From Microtetraspora niveoalba (GTDB taxonomy: Bacteria; Actinomycetota; Actinomycetes; Streptosporangiales; Streptosporangiaceae), in assembly GCF_001570405.1 (NCBI RefSeq), contig NZ_BBYM01000020.1:1-64000 (forward strand): DNA of 64,000 nucleotides, written 5' to 3'. A program made the translations under genes and the position numbers. The notes beneath the pieces were generated by a model, which saw only the letters and a list, made by a program, of their open reading frames with translations, made no database searches and had not been told where the DNA came from. This document shows, piece after piece, positions 43,302 through 52,535 of the stretch (within the stretch, counting starts at the first letter, position 1; each line of letters opens with the position of its first letter).

Positions 43302-44102
43302 TTATGCGAACGGGAAGTTGATGATGCCCTTGGCGACCAGCCGGACGTAGAGGTCGGCGATCATGACCGAGAACATCGACGCCCAGGCGAATTGCTGGTG
43401 CTTGGCGTTGAGTTTCGACACGAACGTCCACGCCTTGTACCTGATCGGGTGCTTCGAGAAGTGGTTCAGGCGGCCCGCCGTGATGTGCCGGCAGGAATGG
43501 CAGCCGAAGGTGTAGGCGAGAATCAGGATCGCGTTGACCACGAGAATGATCGTGCCGAGACCCACATGTCCCCAGTTGCCGTCTTTATCCCGGAACGCGA
43601 GAACCGCGTCATAAGTGAGGATCAGGCCGATGATGGCCGCGAAGTAGAAGAAGTAGCGGTGGATGTTCTGGATGATCAGCGGCAGACGTGTCTCACCGGT
43701 GTACTTGCCGTGCGGCTCGGCCACCGAGCACGCGGGAGGCGACAGCCAGAACGAGCGGTAGTAGGACTTGCGGTAGTAGTAGCAGGTGAGCCGGAAGCCT
43801 CCGGGCAGTCCCAGGATCAGCAGCCCGGGAGGCAGGGTGTACCAGTCCCCGAAGGGCGCCAGGCCGAACAGCCGCGCCCCTTCGGGGCACGAGGTCGCCA
43901 GGCAGGGGGAGGCGAAGGGCGCGATGTACTGCCCCGCCAGATAGCTCTGGTCGAAGATCGCCCAGAAGCCGTAAACAAGGAATGCCATCAGTCCGGTGAA
44001 TGTCAGCGCCGGCGCCAGCCACCATCGGTCGGTGCGCAGAGTGCGTACCTTGATCTGGGCGCGTTGCTTTCTGGCCGGGTTTTCGGCCGTTGTCTGGGTC
44101 AT
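43302..44102 (-). CDS. sdhC: Succinate dehydrogenase membrane anchor, operon 1 (Sdh1-type)
   Basis: 266 aa from ATG 44100-44102 (MTQTTAENPARKQRAQIKVR). Five or so membrane helices; histidines HRYFFYF, CHSCRH and KHQQFAW may bind haem or quinone. It has the long single-anchor form found with actinobacterial Sdh1 rather than the cytochrome b558 type. It starts 12 bp before sdhA and is preceded by two CRP-like sites at 44263-44313. Confidence 0.82.
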   Translation of the reverse strand: MTQTTAENPARKQRAQIKVRTLRTDRWWLAPALTFTGLMAFLVYGFWAIFDQSYLAGQYIAPFASPCLATSCPEGARLFGLAPFGDWYTLPPGLLILGLPGGFRLTCYYYRKSYYRSFWLSPPACSVAEPHGKYTGETRLPLIIQNIHRYFFYFAAIIGLILTYDAVLAFRDKDGNWGHVGLGTIILVVNAILILAYTFGCHSCRHITAGRLNHFSKHPIRYKAWTFVSKLNAKHQQFAWASMFSVMIADLYVRLVAKGIINFPFA

Positions 44103-44262
44103 CGGAGACCTCTCCACCTTCCGCGGTGCCCTTTCCTGTACGCCGAGGGGGACCGCGTTCATTCGTGTCGCGCCGGCCGATGCGCCACGTGGTGTATCAA
44201 CGCCGTGTAACAACGCCGACGCCTGTTGGTGGGGCATACGTTACGACGCTGACAGGGCAAAA

Positions 44263-44278
44263 TGTGAGAAGGATCACC
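44263..44278. promoter_or_regulatory. CRP/GlxR-like site 1 upstream of sdhCAB
   Basis: TGTGAGAAGGATCACC: TGTGA-N6-TCAC with one mismatch to the actinobacterial CRP consensus TGTGA-N6-TCACA. It lies in the intergenic region between divergent sdhC and the sensor kinase gene. Confidence 0.55.
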
Positions 44279-44297
44279 CCCTATTTCGGCAAGAGAG

Positions 44298-44313
44298 TGT
44301 GATTGTCGTCACG
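44298..44313. promoter_or_regulatory. CRP/GlxR-like site 2 upstream of sdhCAB
   Basis: TGTGATTGTCGTCACG: again TGTGA-N6-TCAC, 35 bp from the first site. CRP and GlxR are known to regulate respiratory and TCA genes in mycobacteria and corynebacteria. Confidence 0.55.
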
Positions 44314-44381
44314 TCCCTCGGGTGCTCCGGCGCTATTCCCCCTCGTGTCCGGTTTTGTCGTGCGCTCTGGAAGACTTGCCC

Positions 44382-46715
44382 GTGACCGAAGGGGAGGTCG
44401 AGGCCGCAGTGAGCGGGGAGAACCGGTTCGCCGCCGGTGTCGAGCGGGGTGGGCCGCGACTCGCGCGGCTGACCGTCGCCGTGGTTTTCGCGGGTTTCGC
44501 CTCCGTGTACGTCCTGGCCGCGGGCGGCGTGGCGGCGGCGCTTCTGCCGGTCGCGATCCTCGTGCTCCAGCTCGCCCACGTCGTTCCGAGGTTGCGGCGG
44601 CTGCGCGGCCCGGCGCCGCTCGCCGCGCAGGGCGTCCTCGCGGTGGCGGCGGTGCTCGGCTGCGGCATGTCCGTCGGCGTACTCGGTTTCCTGGCGGGCT
44701 CGCTGCTGCTGGTCTCCGCGTGGCCCGCGGCGGTCCTCGTCGTGGCCGGGGCGGCCCTCGTGCAGGCCGCGCGCTCGGCGGACGCGCTCGCGGTGATCGA
44801 CTCCACCATCACCGTGCTGCTCGCCGCCCTCGTGATCTACGGCCTGACCCGGATGGCCGAGCGGGTGGACGACGTCGCCGCCGCCCGGCTCGGGCTCGCG
44901 ATGGCGGCCGTCGCCGAGGAGCGGCTCCGGATCGCCACGGAGCTGAACGAGGGGATCGGGAGGGGCCTCGACGCGGTCGAACGCGGCGCGCGCCGGGCGA
45001 TCGAGCCCGCGGAGAACTCCCCAGAGGCCGTGGCGCGGATCATCGGGGACGTGGCCGCCACGGCCCGGCGCTGCCTGGCGGACGCCCGCTCGGCCGCGGC
45101 GGACTACCGGGCGTTGTCGCTCGCTCCGGAGGTGGCGACCGCGCGGGCGCTGCTGTCGGCCGCGGGCGTCGAGACGGAGGTGCGGATCGGCCACACCGAG
45201 CCGCTCGGCTCGGCCGGCACGCTGCTCGCGACCGTGCTCCGCGACGCCGTCACCGACGTCGTACGGCACGGCACCGCGCGGCACTGCCTGATCGAGACCG
45301 TCCACCGGGACGGCATGGTGCGGCTGCGCGTGACCAATGACGGCGTGCGCACGGCCGGCGCGGGCGTCGAGGGGCTGGACGACGTCGTCGAGCGCATGGC
45401 GGCCGCGTCGGGAGACCTGCGCGCCGGGCTCGACCCCGACGGCCGGTTCACTGTGGAGGCGGCCGTCCCGGCCACGCCGCCCGCCCCACCGCCGCCGGAC
45501 ACCGCGTACGGCCTGTCGATCGCCCTGCTCGCCGCGGTGCTCGCCGTGTTCTGCGTCAAGGGGCTGCTCCTCGTCCCGGGGGACCGGGTGCTCCCGGCCG
45601 CGGCGTGCCTGGCCGTGATCGCGTTCCTCCAGCTCCGGTCGGTGCGCGGGCGTCATCCGTACGCGCTGGCGGCCATGGCCCTGCTCACCTACCTGCCGCT
45701 GTTCGTGTTCGACCGGGCCTGGCTGGGCGTGGCCGGTTTCCTCGCGGGCCCGCTGCTGCTCGCGTTCCCCCGGGCGGTGTCGCTGCCGCTCGTGGGGGCC
45801 GTCATGGCGAGCGTGGCGGTGATCGCGGCGGCGCTGGGACTCCCGGCGGGGGCGGTCGTCAACTACACCGTCAGCACATTGGTCACCGGACTGGTGATCC
45901 ACGGTCTGGTCGGGCTGGCCCTGCTGGTCAAGGAGTTGCAGGACTCGCGGGAGGAGCCCGCTCGCGCCGCGGTCGTCCAGGAGCGGCTGCGCGCCGCCCG
46001 CGACCTGCACGACCTGCTCGGGCACAACCTGGCGGCGATCCTGCTCAAGTGCGAGCTGGCCCGCCGCCTCGCGGGATCCGCCCCCGACCGGGCGCGCGCG
46101 GAGATCGCCGACGTCGTGGCGATGGCCGGGCGGGCGAAGGCCGATCTGCGGGCCGCGTCCGGCGGCCATCGGGAGATGTCCCTGGACGAGGAGGCGGAGT
46201 CGGCGCGTTCCGTGCTGGCCGCCGCGGGGATGGAGGTCCGGCTCTCGCTCGGCCACGGACCGCTGCCCGGCCCGGTCGAGACCGCGCTCGCGACCGTCCT
46301 GCGGGAGGCCGTGACCAACGTGCTCAGGCACAGCTCCGCGCGGCGCTGCCACATCGAGTCCGAGGCGTCCAGGGGCGTCGTACGGCTCGGCGTGGCGAAC
46401 GACGGGGTGGGTCCGGGCGCCGGGCGGACCCGGCCGGGCTCGGGCATCGGCAACCTCACGACGCGGCTGGCCGCCCTCGGCGGCGAGCTGACCGCGCGGG
46501 CGGACGGCGACGGCTGGTTCCGGGTGCGCGCCGTCGTCGACGTGGACGCCGTCCTAGATCCAGCCGGCCTCACGGGCGACGCGGGCCGCGTCCGTACGGT
46601 TGCGGGCGCCGAGCTTGGCCACGATCGCGGTCAGGTAGTTGCGGACGGTCCCGGCGGTGAGGAACAGCTCCGCGGCGATCTCGGTCGCCTCGGCGCCGCC
46701 GGCGGCCAGCCGTAG
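44382..46715 (+). CDS. Doubled NarL-type sensor histidine kinase; first module degenerate
   Basis: 777 aa from GTG 44382; GTG 44409 with GAGG five bases upstream is an alternative start. Two copies of a membrane-kinase module are joined head to tail, each with about four to five helices, a dimerisation helix and a HATPase domain. Module 2 has phosphoacceptor His543 in RDLHDLLGHNL, N-box REAVTNVLRHSSA and G-box GSGIGNLTTRL. Module 1 has Asn189 in TELNEGIGRGL, N-box RDAVTDVVRHGTA and no GxGIGNL. Module 1 is therefore likely a sensory or allosteric pseudokinase. The 3' end runs 162 bp past the natural end VVDVDAVL into the convergent regulator gene. Confidence 0.85.
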   Translation: MTEGEVEAAVSGENRFAAGVERGGPRLARLTVAVVFAGFASVYVLAAGGVAAALLPVAILVLQLAHVVPRLRRLRGPAPLAAQGVLAVAAVLGCGMSVGVLGFLAGSLLLVSAWPAAVLVVAGAALVQAARSADALAVIDSTITVLLAALVIYGLTRMAERVDDVAAARLGLAMAAVAEERLRIATELNEGIGRGLDAVERGARRAIEPAENSPEAVARIIGDVAATARRCLADARSAAADYRALSLAPEVATARALLSAAGVETEVRIGHTEPLGSAGTLLATVLRDAVTDVVRHGTARHCLIETVHRDGMVRLRVTNDGVRTAGAGVEGLDDVVERMAAASGDLRAGLDPDGRFTVEAAVPATPPAPPPPDTAYGLSIALLAAVLAVFCVKGLLLVPGDRVLPAAACLAVIAFLQLRSVRGRHPYALAAMALLTYLPLFVFDRAWLGVAGFLAGPLLLAFPRAVSLPLVGAVMASVAVIAAALGLPAGAVVNYTVSTLVTGLVIHGLVGLALLVKELQDSREEPARAAVVQERLRAARDLHDLLGHNLAAILLKCELARRLAGSAPDRARAEIADVVAMAGRAKADLRAASGGHREMSLDEEAESARSVLAAAGMEVRLSLGHGPLPGPVETALATVLREAVTNVLRHSSARRCHIESEASRGVVRLGVANDGVGPGAGRTRPGSGIGNLTTRLAALGGELTARADGDGWFRVRAVVDVDAVLDPAGLTGDAGRVRTVAGAELGHDRGQVVADGPGGEEQLRGDLGRLGAAGGQP

Positions 46716-47159
46716 CACGTCGATCTCGCGCGGGGTGAGCGGGTTGTCGGCGAGGTCCCAGGCGGTGACGGCCAGCGACGGGTCGAGGACGCGGCTTCCG
46801 GCGGCGACCGAGCGGATGGCCGCGACCAGGTCGTCCGGCGGCGCGGTCTTCAGCAGGAAACCGTTCACCTGGGCGGTCAGCGCCCGGCGCAGGTGGCCCG
46901 GCCTGCCGTGGCCGGTGAGCATCAGCGTCCGGCACTCGGGGAGCTTCGCGCGCAGCTCGGCCGCGGCGGCGAGCCCGTCCAGGCCGGGCATGTCGATGTC
47001 GAGCACGGCGACGTCCGGCCGGTGCCGGAGCGCGGCGGGCAGCACGGCGTCGCCCGAGCCGACGGAGTCGACCACGGTCAGGTCGTGCTCCAGCTCCAGC
47101 AGTGCGACGAGCGCCCCACGCACCACGTGCTGATCCTCGGCCAGCAGAACCTTGATCAC
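46554..47159 (-). CDS. LuxR/NarL-type response regulator
   Basis: 201 aa. Receiver domain with acidic pocket LLAEDQH, phosphoacceptor Asp in VAVLDIDMPGLDG, and Lys in FLLKTAPP; C-terminal LuxR HTH (NPLTPREIDVLRLAAGGAEA, TEIAAELFLTAGTVRNYLTA). It is the evident partner of the doubled kinase, although encoded on the opposite strand with overlapping 3' ends. It starts 98 bp before the divergent ABC exporter, a plausible target. Confidence 0.92.
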   Translation of the reverse strand: MIKVLLAEDQHVVRGALVALLELEHDLTVVDSVGSGDAVLPAALRHRPDVAVLDIDMPGLDGLAAAAELRAKLPECRTLMLTGHGRPGHLRRALTAQVNGFLLKTAPPDDLVAAIRSVAAGSRVLDPSLAVTAWDLADNPLTPREIDVLRLAAGGAEATEIAAELFLTAGTVRNYLTAIVAKLGARNRTDAARVAREAGWI

Positions 47160-47257
47160 GGCAATATGTCTATCAGTGTCCGGCTCATGACGAGGTCATG
47201 GGTGACGGGTGACGGGCTCTCTGGTCCGTGTCCCCCCGGTTCAGCAGGCTGAACACC

Positions 47258-47989
47258 ATGAACGACGCGGTACGGCTCGACGCCGTGAGCAAGGTGTACG
47301 GCAAGGGGCAGGGCGCGGTGGCCGCCCTGCGCGAGGTGTCGATCGGCATCCCGCGCGGCGGCTTCACCGCCGTGATGGGGCCGTCCGGATCGGGCAAGAG
47401 CACCTTCCTCCACTGCGCCGCCGGGCTGGACCGGCCGACCTCGGGTTCGGTCCGGCTGGGCGGCGTCGACCTGGCGGGCATGGACGAGACCCGGCTGACC
47501 GAGCTGCGCCGGGAGCGGATCGGCTTCGTCTTCCAGGCGTTCAACCTGGTGTCCTCGCTGACGGTGACGCAGAACATCACGCTGCCGCTGCGGCTGGCCG
47601 GCGCCCCCGTGGACCGGGCCTGGCTGGAGGAGGTCGTACGGCGGGTCAGGCTCGACGGCCGCACCGGCCACCGGCCCGCGCAGCTCTCGGGCGGCCAGCA
47701 GCAGCGGGTGGCGATCGCGCGGGCCCTGGTCACCCGGCCCGAGGTGGTGTTCGGCGACGAGCCGACCGGGGCGCTCGACACGATGACCGCTCGCGACGTG
47801 CTCACCCTGCTGCGCGACGTGGTGGACGGCCTCGGCCAGACGGTGGTGATGGTGACCCACGACCCCGTGGCCGCGTCGTACGCCGACACGGTGCTGTTCC
47901 TCGCCGACGGCCGCATCGTGGACACGATGAGCGACCCGACGGCCGACAGGGTCGCCGACCGCATGACGCGGCTGGGAGCGTGGGTGTGA
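47258..47989 (+). CDS. ABC transporter ATP-binding protein (LolD/MacB type)
   Basis: 243 aa from ATG 47258. Walker A GPSGSGKSTF, Q-loop FQAFNLVSSL, signature LSGGQQQRVAIARAL, Walker B VVFGDEPTGALD and switch His in VMVTHD. The group drives FtsX-type permeases in lipoprotein release or antibiotic-peptide export. Its stop overlaps the permease start by one base. The preceding divergent response regulator may induce it. Confidence 0.93.
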   Translation: MNDAVRLDAVSKVYGKGQGAVAALREVSIGIPRGGFTAVMGPSGSGKSTFLHCAAGLDRPTSGSVRLGGVDLAGMDETRLTELRRERIGFVFQAFNLVSSLTVTQNITLPLRLAGAPVDRAWLEEVVRRVRLDGRTGHRPAQLSGGQQQRVAIARALVTRPEVVFGDEPTGALDTMTARDVLTLLRDVVDGLGQTVVMVTHDPVAASYADTVLFLADGRIVDTMSDPTADRVADRMTRLGAWV

Positions 47990-50466
47990 TGATCGGGCTC
48001 GCCCTGCTGACGACGCGGAACCGCAAGGCCGGTTTCGCCGGCGCGTTCTTCGCGCTGCTGTGCGCCGCCGCGCTCGTCTGCGCCTGCGGCGTCCTGCTGG
48101 AGACCGGGCTGCGCGGCCAGGTCCGGCCCGAGCGGTACGCCGGGGCCCCCGTGCTCGTCGCGGGGGACCAGAACGTGCGTGAGACGATCACCAAGGACAA
48201 GGGGGACGGCGAGGTCAAGACGAAGGTCAAGGCCAAGCCGCTGTCCGAGCGGGCCTGGGTGCCCGCCTCCCTGGCCGGGAGGCTGGCCGGCGTGCCGGGC
48301 GTGCGCTCGGTGGTCGCCGAGGTGACGTTCCCCGTCCACGCCGGTGACGCCCGCTATGTCGGCCACGGCTGGGAGTCCGCCGGGCTGACCCCGTTCACCC
48401 TGCGGGAGGGACGGGCGCCGGAGGCCGCGGGAGAGGTCGTCGCGGACGCCGCGTCCGGGTTGTCCGTCGGCGATCGGCTCGCCGTCGAGGCCGCGGGCGC
48501 GTACGACGTGGTCGGCGTGACGGCGCAGGCACTGGACACCCAGGCCACCCTGTTCTTCGGCGCCGCCGAGGCCCGCAGGCTGGCCGGGCTGCTCGGCGGG
48601 CGCGCGGACGACGCGGTCAGCGCGATCGGCGTCTTCCCCGACGGGGATCCCGCCGCGGTCCTGAAGGGCGTGCGGGCGGCGATCGAGGGCACCGGCGCCC
48701 TCGCCTACACCGGGGACGAGCGCGGCGCCGTCGAGTTCCTTGACGCCGAGAAGTCCAGGGTCAAGCTGATCAGCCTGGGCGGCGCCCTCGGCGGCACCTC
48801 GCTGCTGGTCGCGATCCTCGTGGTCGTGGGCACGTTCGCGCTGTCGATCCAGCAGCGCCAGCGGGAGATCGCGCTGCTCCGCGCGGTCGCGGCGACACCC
48901 CGGCAGGTCCAGAGGATGCTCGGCGGCGAGGCGCTGCTCGTCGGCCTGGTCGCGGGTGTGCCCGGCTCCGCGCTCGGGATCGGTCTGGCGTTCTGGCTGC
49001 GGTCGAGGTTCGTGGCCCTCGGCGCGATGCCGCCGAACCTCGACCCGGTGCTGGGCCCGTTCCCCGTCGCCGCCGCGCTCGGGGCGACCGTGCTGGCGGC
49101 GTGGGCCGCGGCCCGCGTCTCCGCGCGCCGCGCCGCCCGGATCCGGCCGGTCGAGGCGCTGGGCGAGGCCGCGCTGCGCCGGGACCGGCTGCCCTGGGGC
49201 CGGCTGGTCGCCGGGCTGCTCTGCCTCGGCGGGGCGGTCACGCTCACGCTGGTGTTGTCCACGCTGTCGAACGAGGCCGCGTCCAGTCCGGTGACCATGC
49301 TGACGGCGCTGGTGTGGACGATCGCGATCGCGCTGCTCGGCCCCGTCATCGCGCGGTTCGCCGTCGCCGTGCTCGGGGTGCCGATGCGCGCCTTCCGGGT
49401 GGGCGGCCACCTCGCCGCGGCCAACCTGCGGGCGGGCACCGCGCGGCTCGCCGCCGTCGTCACCCCGCTCAGCCTGATGGTGGCGATGACCTGCACGATC
49501 CTGTTCGTCCAGACGACCATGGGACACGCGGCCCAGGAGCAGGCCCGCGCCGGGACCCGCGCCGACCACGTCCTCGGGCCGCGCGTCCCCGAGGCGGCGG
49601 CCGACGCCGTACGGCGGCTCCCCGGCGTGGTGGCGGTGACCGAGGTCCTGCGCACCTCGGTCCGGGTCGGCCTCACGAAGTACGGCGCGCAGGGCGTGAC
49701 CCCCGCCGGTCTCGCCTCCACCATGGACCTCGGCGTACGGGAGGGCTCGCTGGACCGCATGGGCGCGGCGACGCTCGCGCTCAGCGCGAACGCGGCGGAC
49801 GGCCTGGGCGTGTCCGTCGGCGACCGCGTGGCGCTCACCCTCGGCGACGGCGCCCCCGCGACGCTCACGGTCGCCGCCGTCTACACCCGCGGCCTGGGGT
49901 TCGCCGACCTCACGCTGCCGCACGACCTCGTCGCCGCGCACGTGGACGACCCGCTGGCCCGGACCGTGCTCGTGGCCGCCCCCTCGGTGGGCCGGGCCGC
50001 CCTGGCCGCCGCGCTGCGCGACCATCCCGGCGTGCGTGTGCTCGACGGCGTCGAGGCGACCGCCGCGCCCGCCAACGCCGAGGTCAACTACGTGGCGATG
50101 GGGCTGATCATCGCCTTCACCGCCATCGCGGTGGTCAACACGCTCGCGATGGCGACCTCCGACCGGGCGCGCGAGCTCGCGCTGCTCCGCCTCGTCGGCA
50201 CCACCCGGCGCCAGATCATGCGCATGCTCCGCTGGGAGACCTCCGTGGCGCTGCTGGTCGCGGTGGCGCTCGGCGCGGGCGTCGCCCTGGTGACGCTCTC
50301 CGCGTTCAGCGCGGGGATGACCGGGTCGGCCACGCCGTACGTGCCGCCGGTGGCGGGGCTGGCGGTCGTCGCCGCCGTGGCCGCGCTCGCCCTGGCCGCC
50401 ACCGTCGTGCCCGCCCGGGTGGTGCTGCGCGCCAGGCCGGCCGACGTCATCGGCGCGCGGGAGTGA
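47989..50466 (+). CDS. FtsX-family ABC permease (MacB/BceB-like)
   Basis: 825 aa from ATG 47989 (TGATG overlap). N-terminal helix, a large external domain, three helices (SLLVAILVVVGTFALSIQQR onward), a second external domain and three terminal helices: two FtsX repeats (EIALLRAVAATPRQVQRML and ELALLRLVGTTRRQIMRMLR). With the ATPase upstream it forms a mechanotransmission-type exporter, often for antimicrobial peptides or lipids; the substrate is unknown. Confidence 0.92.
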   Translation: MIGLALLTTRNRKAGFAGAFFALLCAAALVCACGVLLETGLRGQVRPERYAGAPVLVAGDQNVRETITKDKGDGEVKTKVKAKPLSERAWVPASLAGRLAGVPGVRSVVAEVTFPVHAGDARYVGHGWESAGLTPFTLREGRAPEAAGEVVADAASGLSVGDRLAVEAAGAYDVVGVTAQALDTQATLFFGAAEARRLAGLLGGRADDAVSAIGVFPDGDPAAVLKGVRAAIEGTGALAYTGDERGAVEFLDAEKSRVKLISLGGALGGTSLLVAILVVVGTFALSIQQRQREIALLRAVAATPRQVQRMLGGEALLVGLVAGVPGSALGIGLAFWLRSRFVALGAMPPNLDPVLGPFPVAAALGATVLAAWAAARVSARRAARIRPVEALGEAALRRDRLPWGRLVAGLLCLGGAVTLTLVLSTLSNEAASSPVTMLTALVWTIAIALLGPVIARFAVAVLGVPMRAFRVGGHLAAANLRAGTARLAAVVTPLSLMVAMTCTILFVQTTMGHAAQEQARAGTRADHVLGPRVPEAAADAVRRLPGVVAVTEVLRTSVRVGLTKYGAQGVTPAGLASTMDLGVREGSLDRMGAATLALSANAADGLGVSVGDRVALTLGDGAPATLTVAAVYTRGLGFADLTLPHDLVAAHVDDPLARTVLVAAPSVGRAALAAALRDHPGVRVLDGVEATAAPANAEVNYVAMGLIIAFTAIAVVNTLAMATSDRARELALLRLVGTTRRQIMRMLRWETSVALLVAVALGAGVALVTLSAFSAGMTGSATPYVPPVAGLAVVAAVAALALAATVVPARVVLRARPADVIGARE

Positions 50467-50473
50467 GCGGGCG

Positions 50474-50926
50474 TCAGAACCGGTTCGAGGTGGACGGCAG
50501 CTTCACCACGGTGACGAAGAAGTCGTCGATCTGCCGGACCACCCGGATGAACTGGTCGAAGTCCACCGGCTTGGACACGTACGCGTTGGCGTGCAGGTGA
50601 TAGCTGCGCACGATGTCCTCCTCGGCCTCGGACGTGGTGAGCACCACCACGGGGATGCTGCGCAGGCCGGGGTCGGCCTTGACCTCGGCCAGCACCTCCC
50701 GGCCGTCCTTACGCGGCAGGTTGAGGTCGAGGAGGATCATGTCGGGGCGCGGGGCGTCCGCGTACTCGCCCTCGCGACGGAGGAAGGCCATGGCCTGCTC
50801 GCCGTCGTTGACCACGTGCAGCCTGTTCTTGACCTTGTTGAGCTCGAACGCCTCCCGGGTCAGCAGGACGTCGCCCGCGTCGTCCTCGACCAGCAGGACC
50901 TCGATGGGCCGCATGTCATTCATCAT
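50474..50926 (-). CDS. Single-domain response regulator (Rcp1-like)
   Basis: 150 aa, receiver only: acidic pair LVEDDAGD, phosphoacceptor in [13 protein letters not shown], Thr in [11 protein letters not shown], Lys in [11 protein letters not shown]. The form matches cyanobacterial Rcp1-type receivers that pair with HAMP kinases. The ATG at 50926 overlaps the kinase stop by 11 bp; ATGs at 50923 and 50914 are also possible. It is the end of a three-gene phosphorelay. Confidence 0.9.
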   Translation of the reverse strand: MMNDMRPIEVLLVEDDAGDVLLTREAFELNKVKNRLHVVNDGEQAMAFLRREGEYADAPRPDMILLDLNLPRKDGREVLAEVKADPGLRSIPVVVLTTSEAEEDIVRSYHLHANAYVSKPVDFDQFIRVVRQIDDFFVTVVKLPSTSNRF

Positions 50927-52535
50927 TTTCCTCTCGGGAGGGCGGCGGCGCGTCTTCCGGGTCCGGGTCCGGGAGCGCGGGCAGCGTCCAGCGGAAGGTG
51001 GTGCCCGGCGCCCCCTCCCGGGAGTCCACCCAGATCCTGCCGCCGTGATATTCGACGATCTTCTTGCAGAGCGCCAGACCGATGCCGGTGCCCGAGTACA
51101 CGTCCCTCGGGTGCAGCCGCTGGAAGATGAGGAAGATCCGGTCGCTGTACTTGTCCTCGATGCCGATCCCGTTGTCGGAGCAGGAGAACTCCCACATCGC
51201 CCCCTCGCGGCGCACCCGGAGGCGGATCCGCGGCGGCTCCTCGGACCGGAACTTCACCGCGTTGCCGATCAGGTTCTGCAGGAGCTGGGCGAGCTGAACC
51301 CGGTTCCCGCTGATCCGGGGCAGCTCGTCGGAGACGATCTCGGCCCCGGTCTCCTCGACGCGGGACGACAGGTTCTCCTCGGCCGCGCGGAGCACGTCGT
51401 TCAGGTCCACCATCGCGGTCTCGCCGACCCGGCCGACGCGGGAGAAGTCGAGCAGGTCGTTGATGAGGAGCTGCATCCGCTTGGCCCCGTCCACGGCGAA
51501 GCCGATGTACTGTCTGGCCCGGTCGTCGAGCCGGTCGCCGTAGCGCTGCTCCAGCATCTGGGTGAAGCTCGCCACCTTGCGCAGCGGCTCCTGCAGGTCG
51601 TGGCTGGCGACGTAGGCGAACTGCTCCAGCTCGGCGTTGGAACGGCGCAGCGTCTCGGCCTGCTCCGCCAGCTTGGTGTGGGCCGCGTCCGAGCGGTGCC
51701 ACTCGTCCAGCATGCGGCGGCGCATCGCGTCCACCCGGTCGGACAGCTCCGCCAGCTCCGCGGGGCGCTCCACCGACAGCCGGTGGTCGAAGTCGCCCGC
51801 GGCGACCTCGCGCACCTGGTCGGCCAGCCGCCGTACGGGGCCGAGGACGACGGCGCGCAGGAGCAGGGCCAGGGCGACCAGTGCCAGCGTCAGGACGCCC
51901 AACAGGGTCGCGAACAGGAAGTAGAACCGGTCCGACTCGGCCTCGACCCGCGCGCTGCCGGTGTCGTGCAGCTCCCGCAGGTGGCGTTGCTGCGCCTCCA
52001 GCGCGGCGCGCACCTCGGTCATCCCCTCGGTGTTGACCGCCAGCAGCTCGCGGGTCAGCGCCCTCGCCCCGGCCTTCGGCACGTCGGCCACGACGACGTC
52101 GGAGTACTCGCGCCGCCAGCGCGCGCTCGCCTCCGACAACCGGCCCAGCTCGGCCCGCAGCTCGCCGCTCTCCGGCATGGCGTCCAGCAGCCGCGAGATG
52201 CGGTCGGCCGCCTCCCGCTCGGCCCGTACGGCGGCCCGGTAGTCGTCGAGGAACTGCGGGTCCCCCGACAGCCCGTACGCGCGTACGGAGGTCTCCTGCG
52301 AGGACAGGGCGGTCGAGAGTTCGAGCGTGCGCAGGGCGGCCGGGTCGATGACGTCGACCACGGTCCTGCGCGCCTCGCGCGAGTCGCCGAGCGCCGTCAC
52401 GGTGAGCGACACGCCGACCAGCATGATGACCGCGATCGCGGCGCTCGCGAGCAGGAACCACTGGCCGAGGGTGAACCGCCCGACCCCCCGGGGCGGCCGG
52501 GGAGGCGGCAGCGGCTGCAGCTCGGGGAGGTTCAT
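50916..52535 (-). CDS. HAMP-domain sensor histidine kinase with CHASE3-like sensor
   Basis: 539 aa from ATG 52535. Helix ([20 protein letters not shown]), a ~150-residue helical external domain of CHASE3 type, a second helix ([20 protein letters not shown]), HAMP ([20 protein letters not shown]), HisKA with His in [20 protein letters not shown], and HATPase ([39 protein letters not shown]). The phytochrome-like HDLQEP box pairs with Rcp1-type receivers. ATGA overlap with the upstream receiver-PP2C gene. Confidence 0.93.
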   Translation of the reverse strand: MNLPELQPLPPPRPPRGVGRFTLGQWFLLASAAIAVIMLVGVSLTVTALGDSREARRTVVDVIDPAALRTLELSTALSSQETSVRAYGLSGDPQFLDDYRAAVRAEREAADRISRLLDAMPESGELRAELGRLSEASARWRREYSDVVVADVPKAGARALTRELLAVNTEGMTEVRAALEAQQRHLRELHDTGSARVEAESDRFYFLFATLLGVLTLALVALALLLRAVVLGPVRRLADQVREVAAGDFDHRLSVERPAELAELSDRVDAMRRRMLDEWHRSDAAHTKLAEQAETLRRSNAELEQFAYVASHDLQEPLRKVASFTQMLEQRYGDRLDDRARQYIGFAVDGAKRMQLLINDLLDFSRVGRVGETAMVDLNDVLRAAEENLSSRVEETGAEIVSDELPRISGNRVQLAQLLQNLIGNAVKFRSEEPPRIRLRVRREGAMWEFSCSDNGIGIEDKYSDRIFLIFQRLHPRDVYSGTGIGLALCKKIVEYHGGRIWVDSREGAPGTTFRWTLPALPDPDPEDAPPPSREENDE

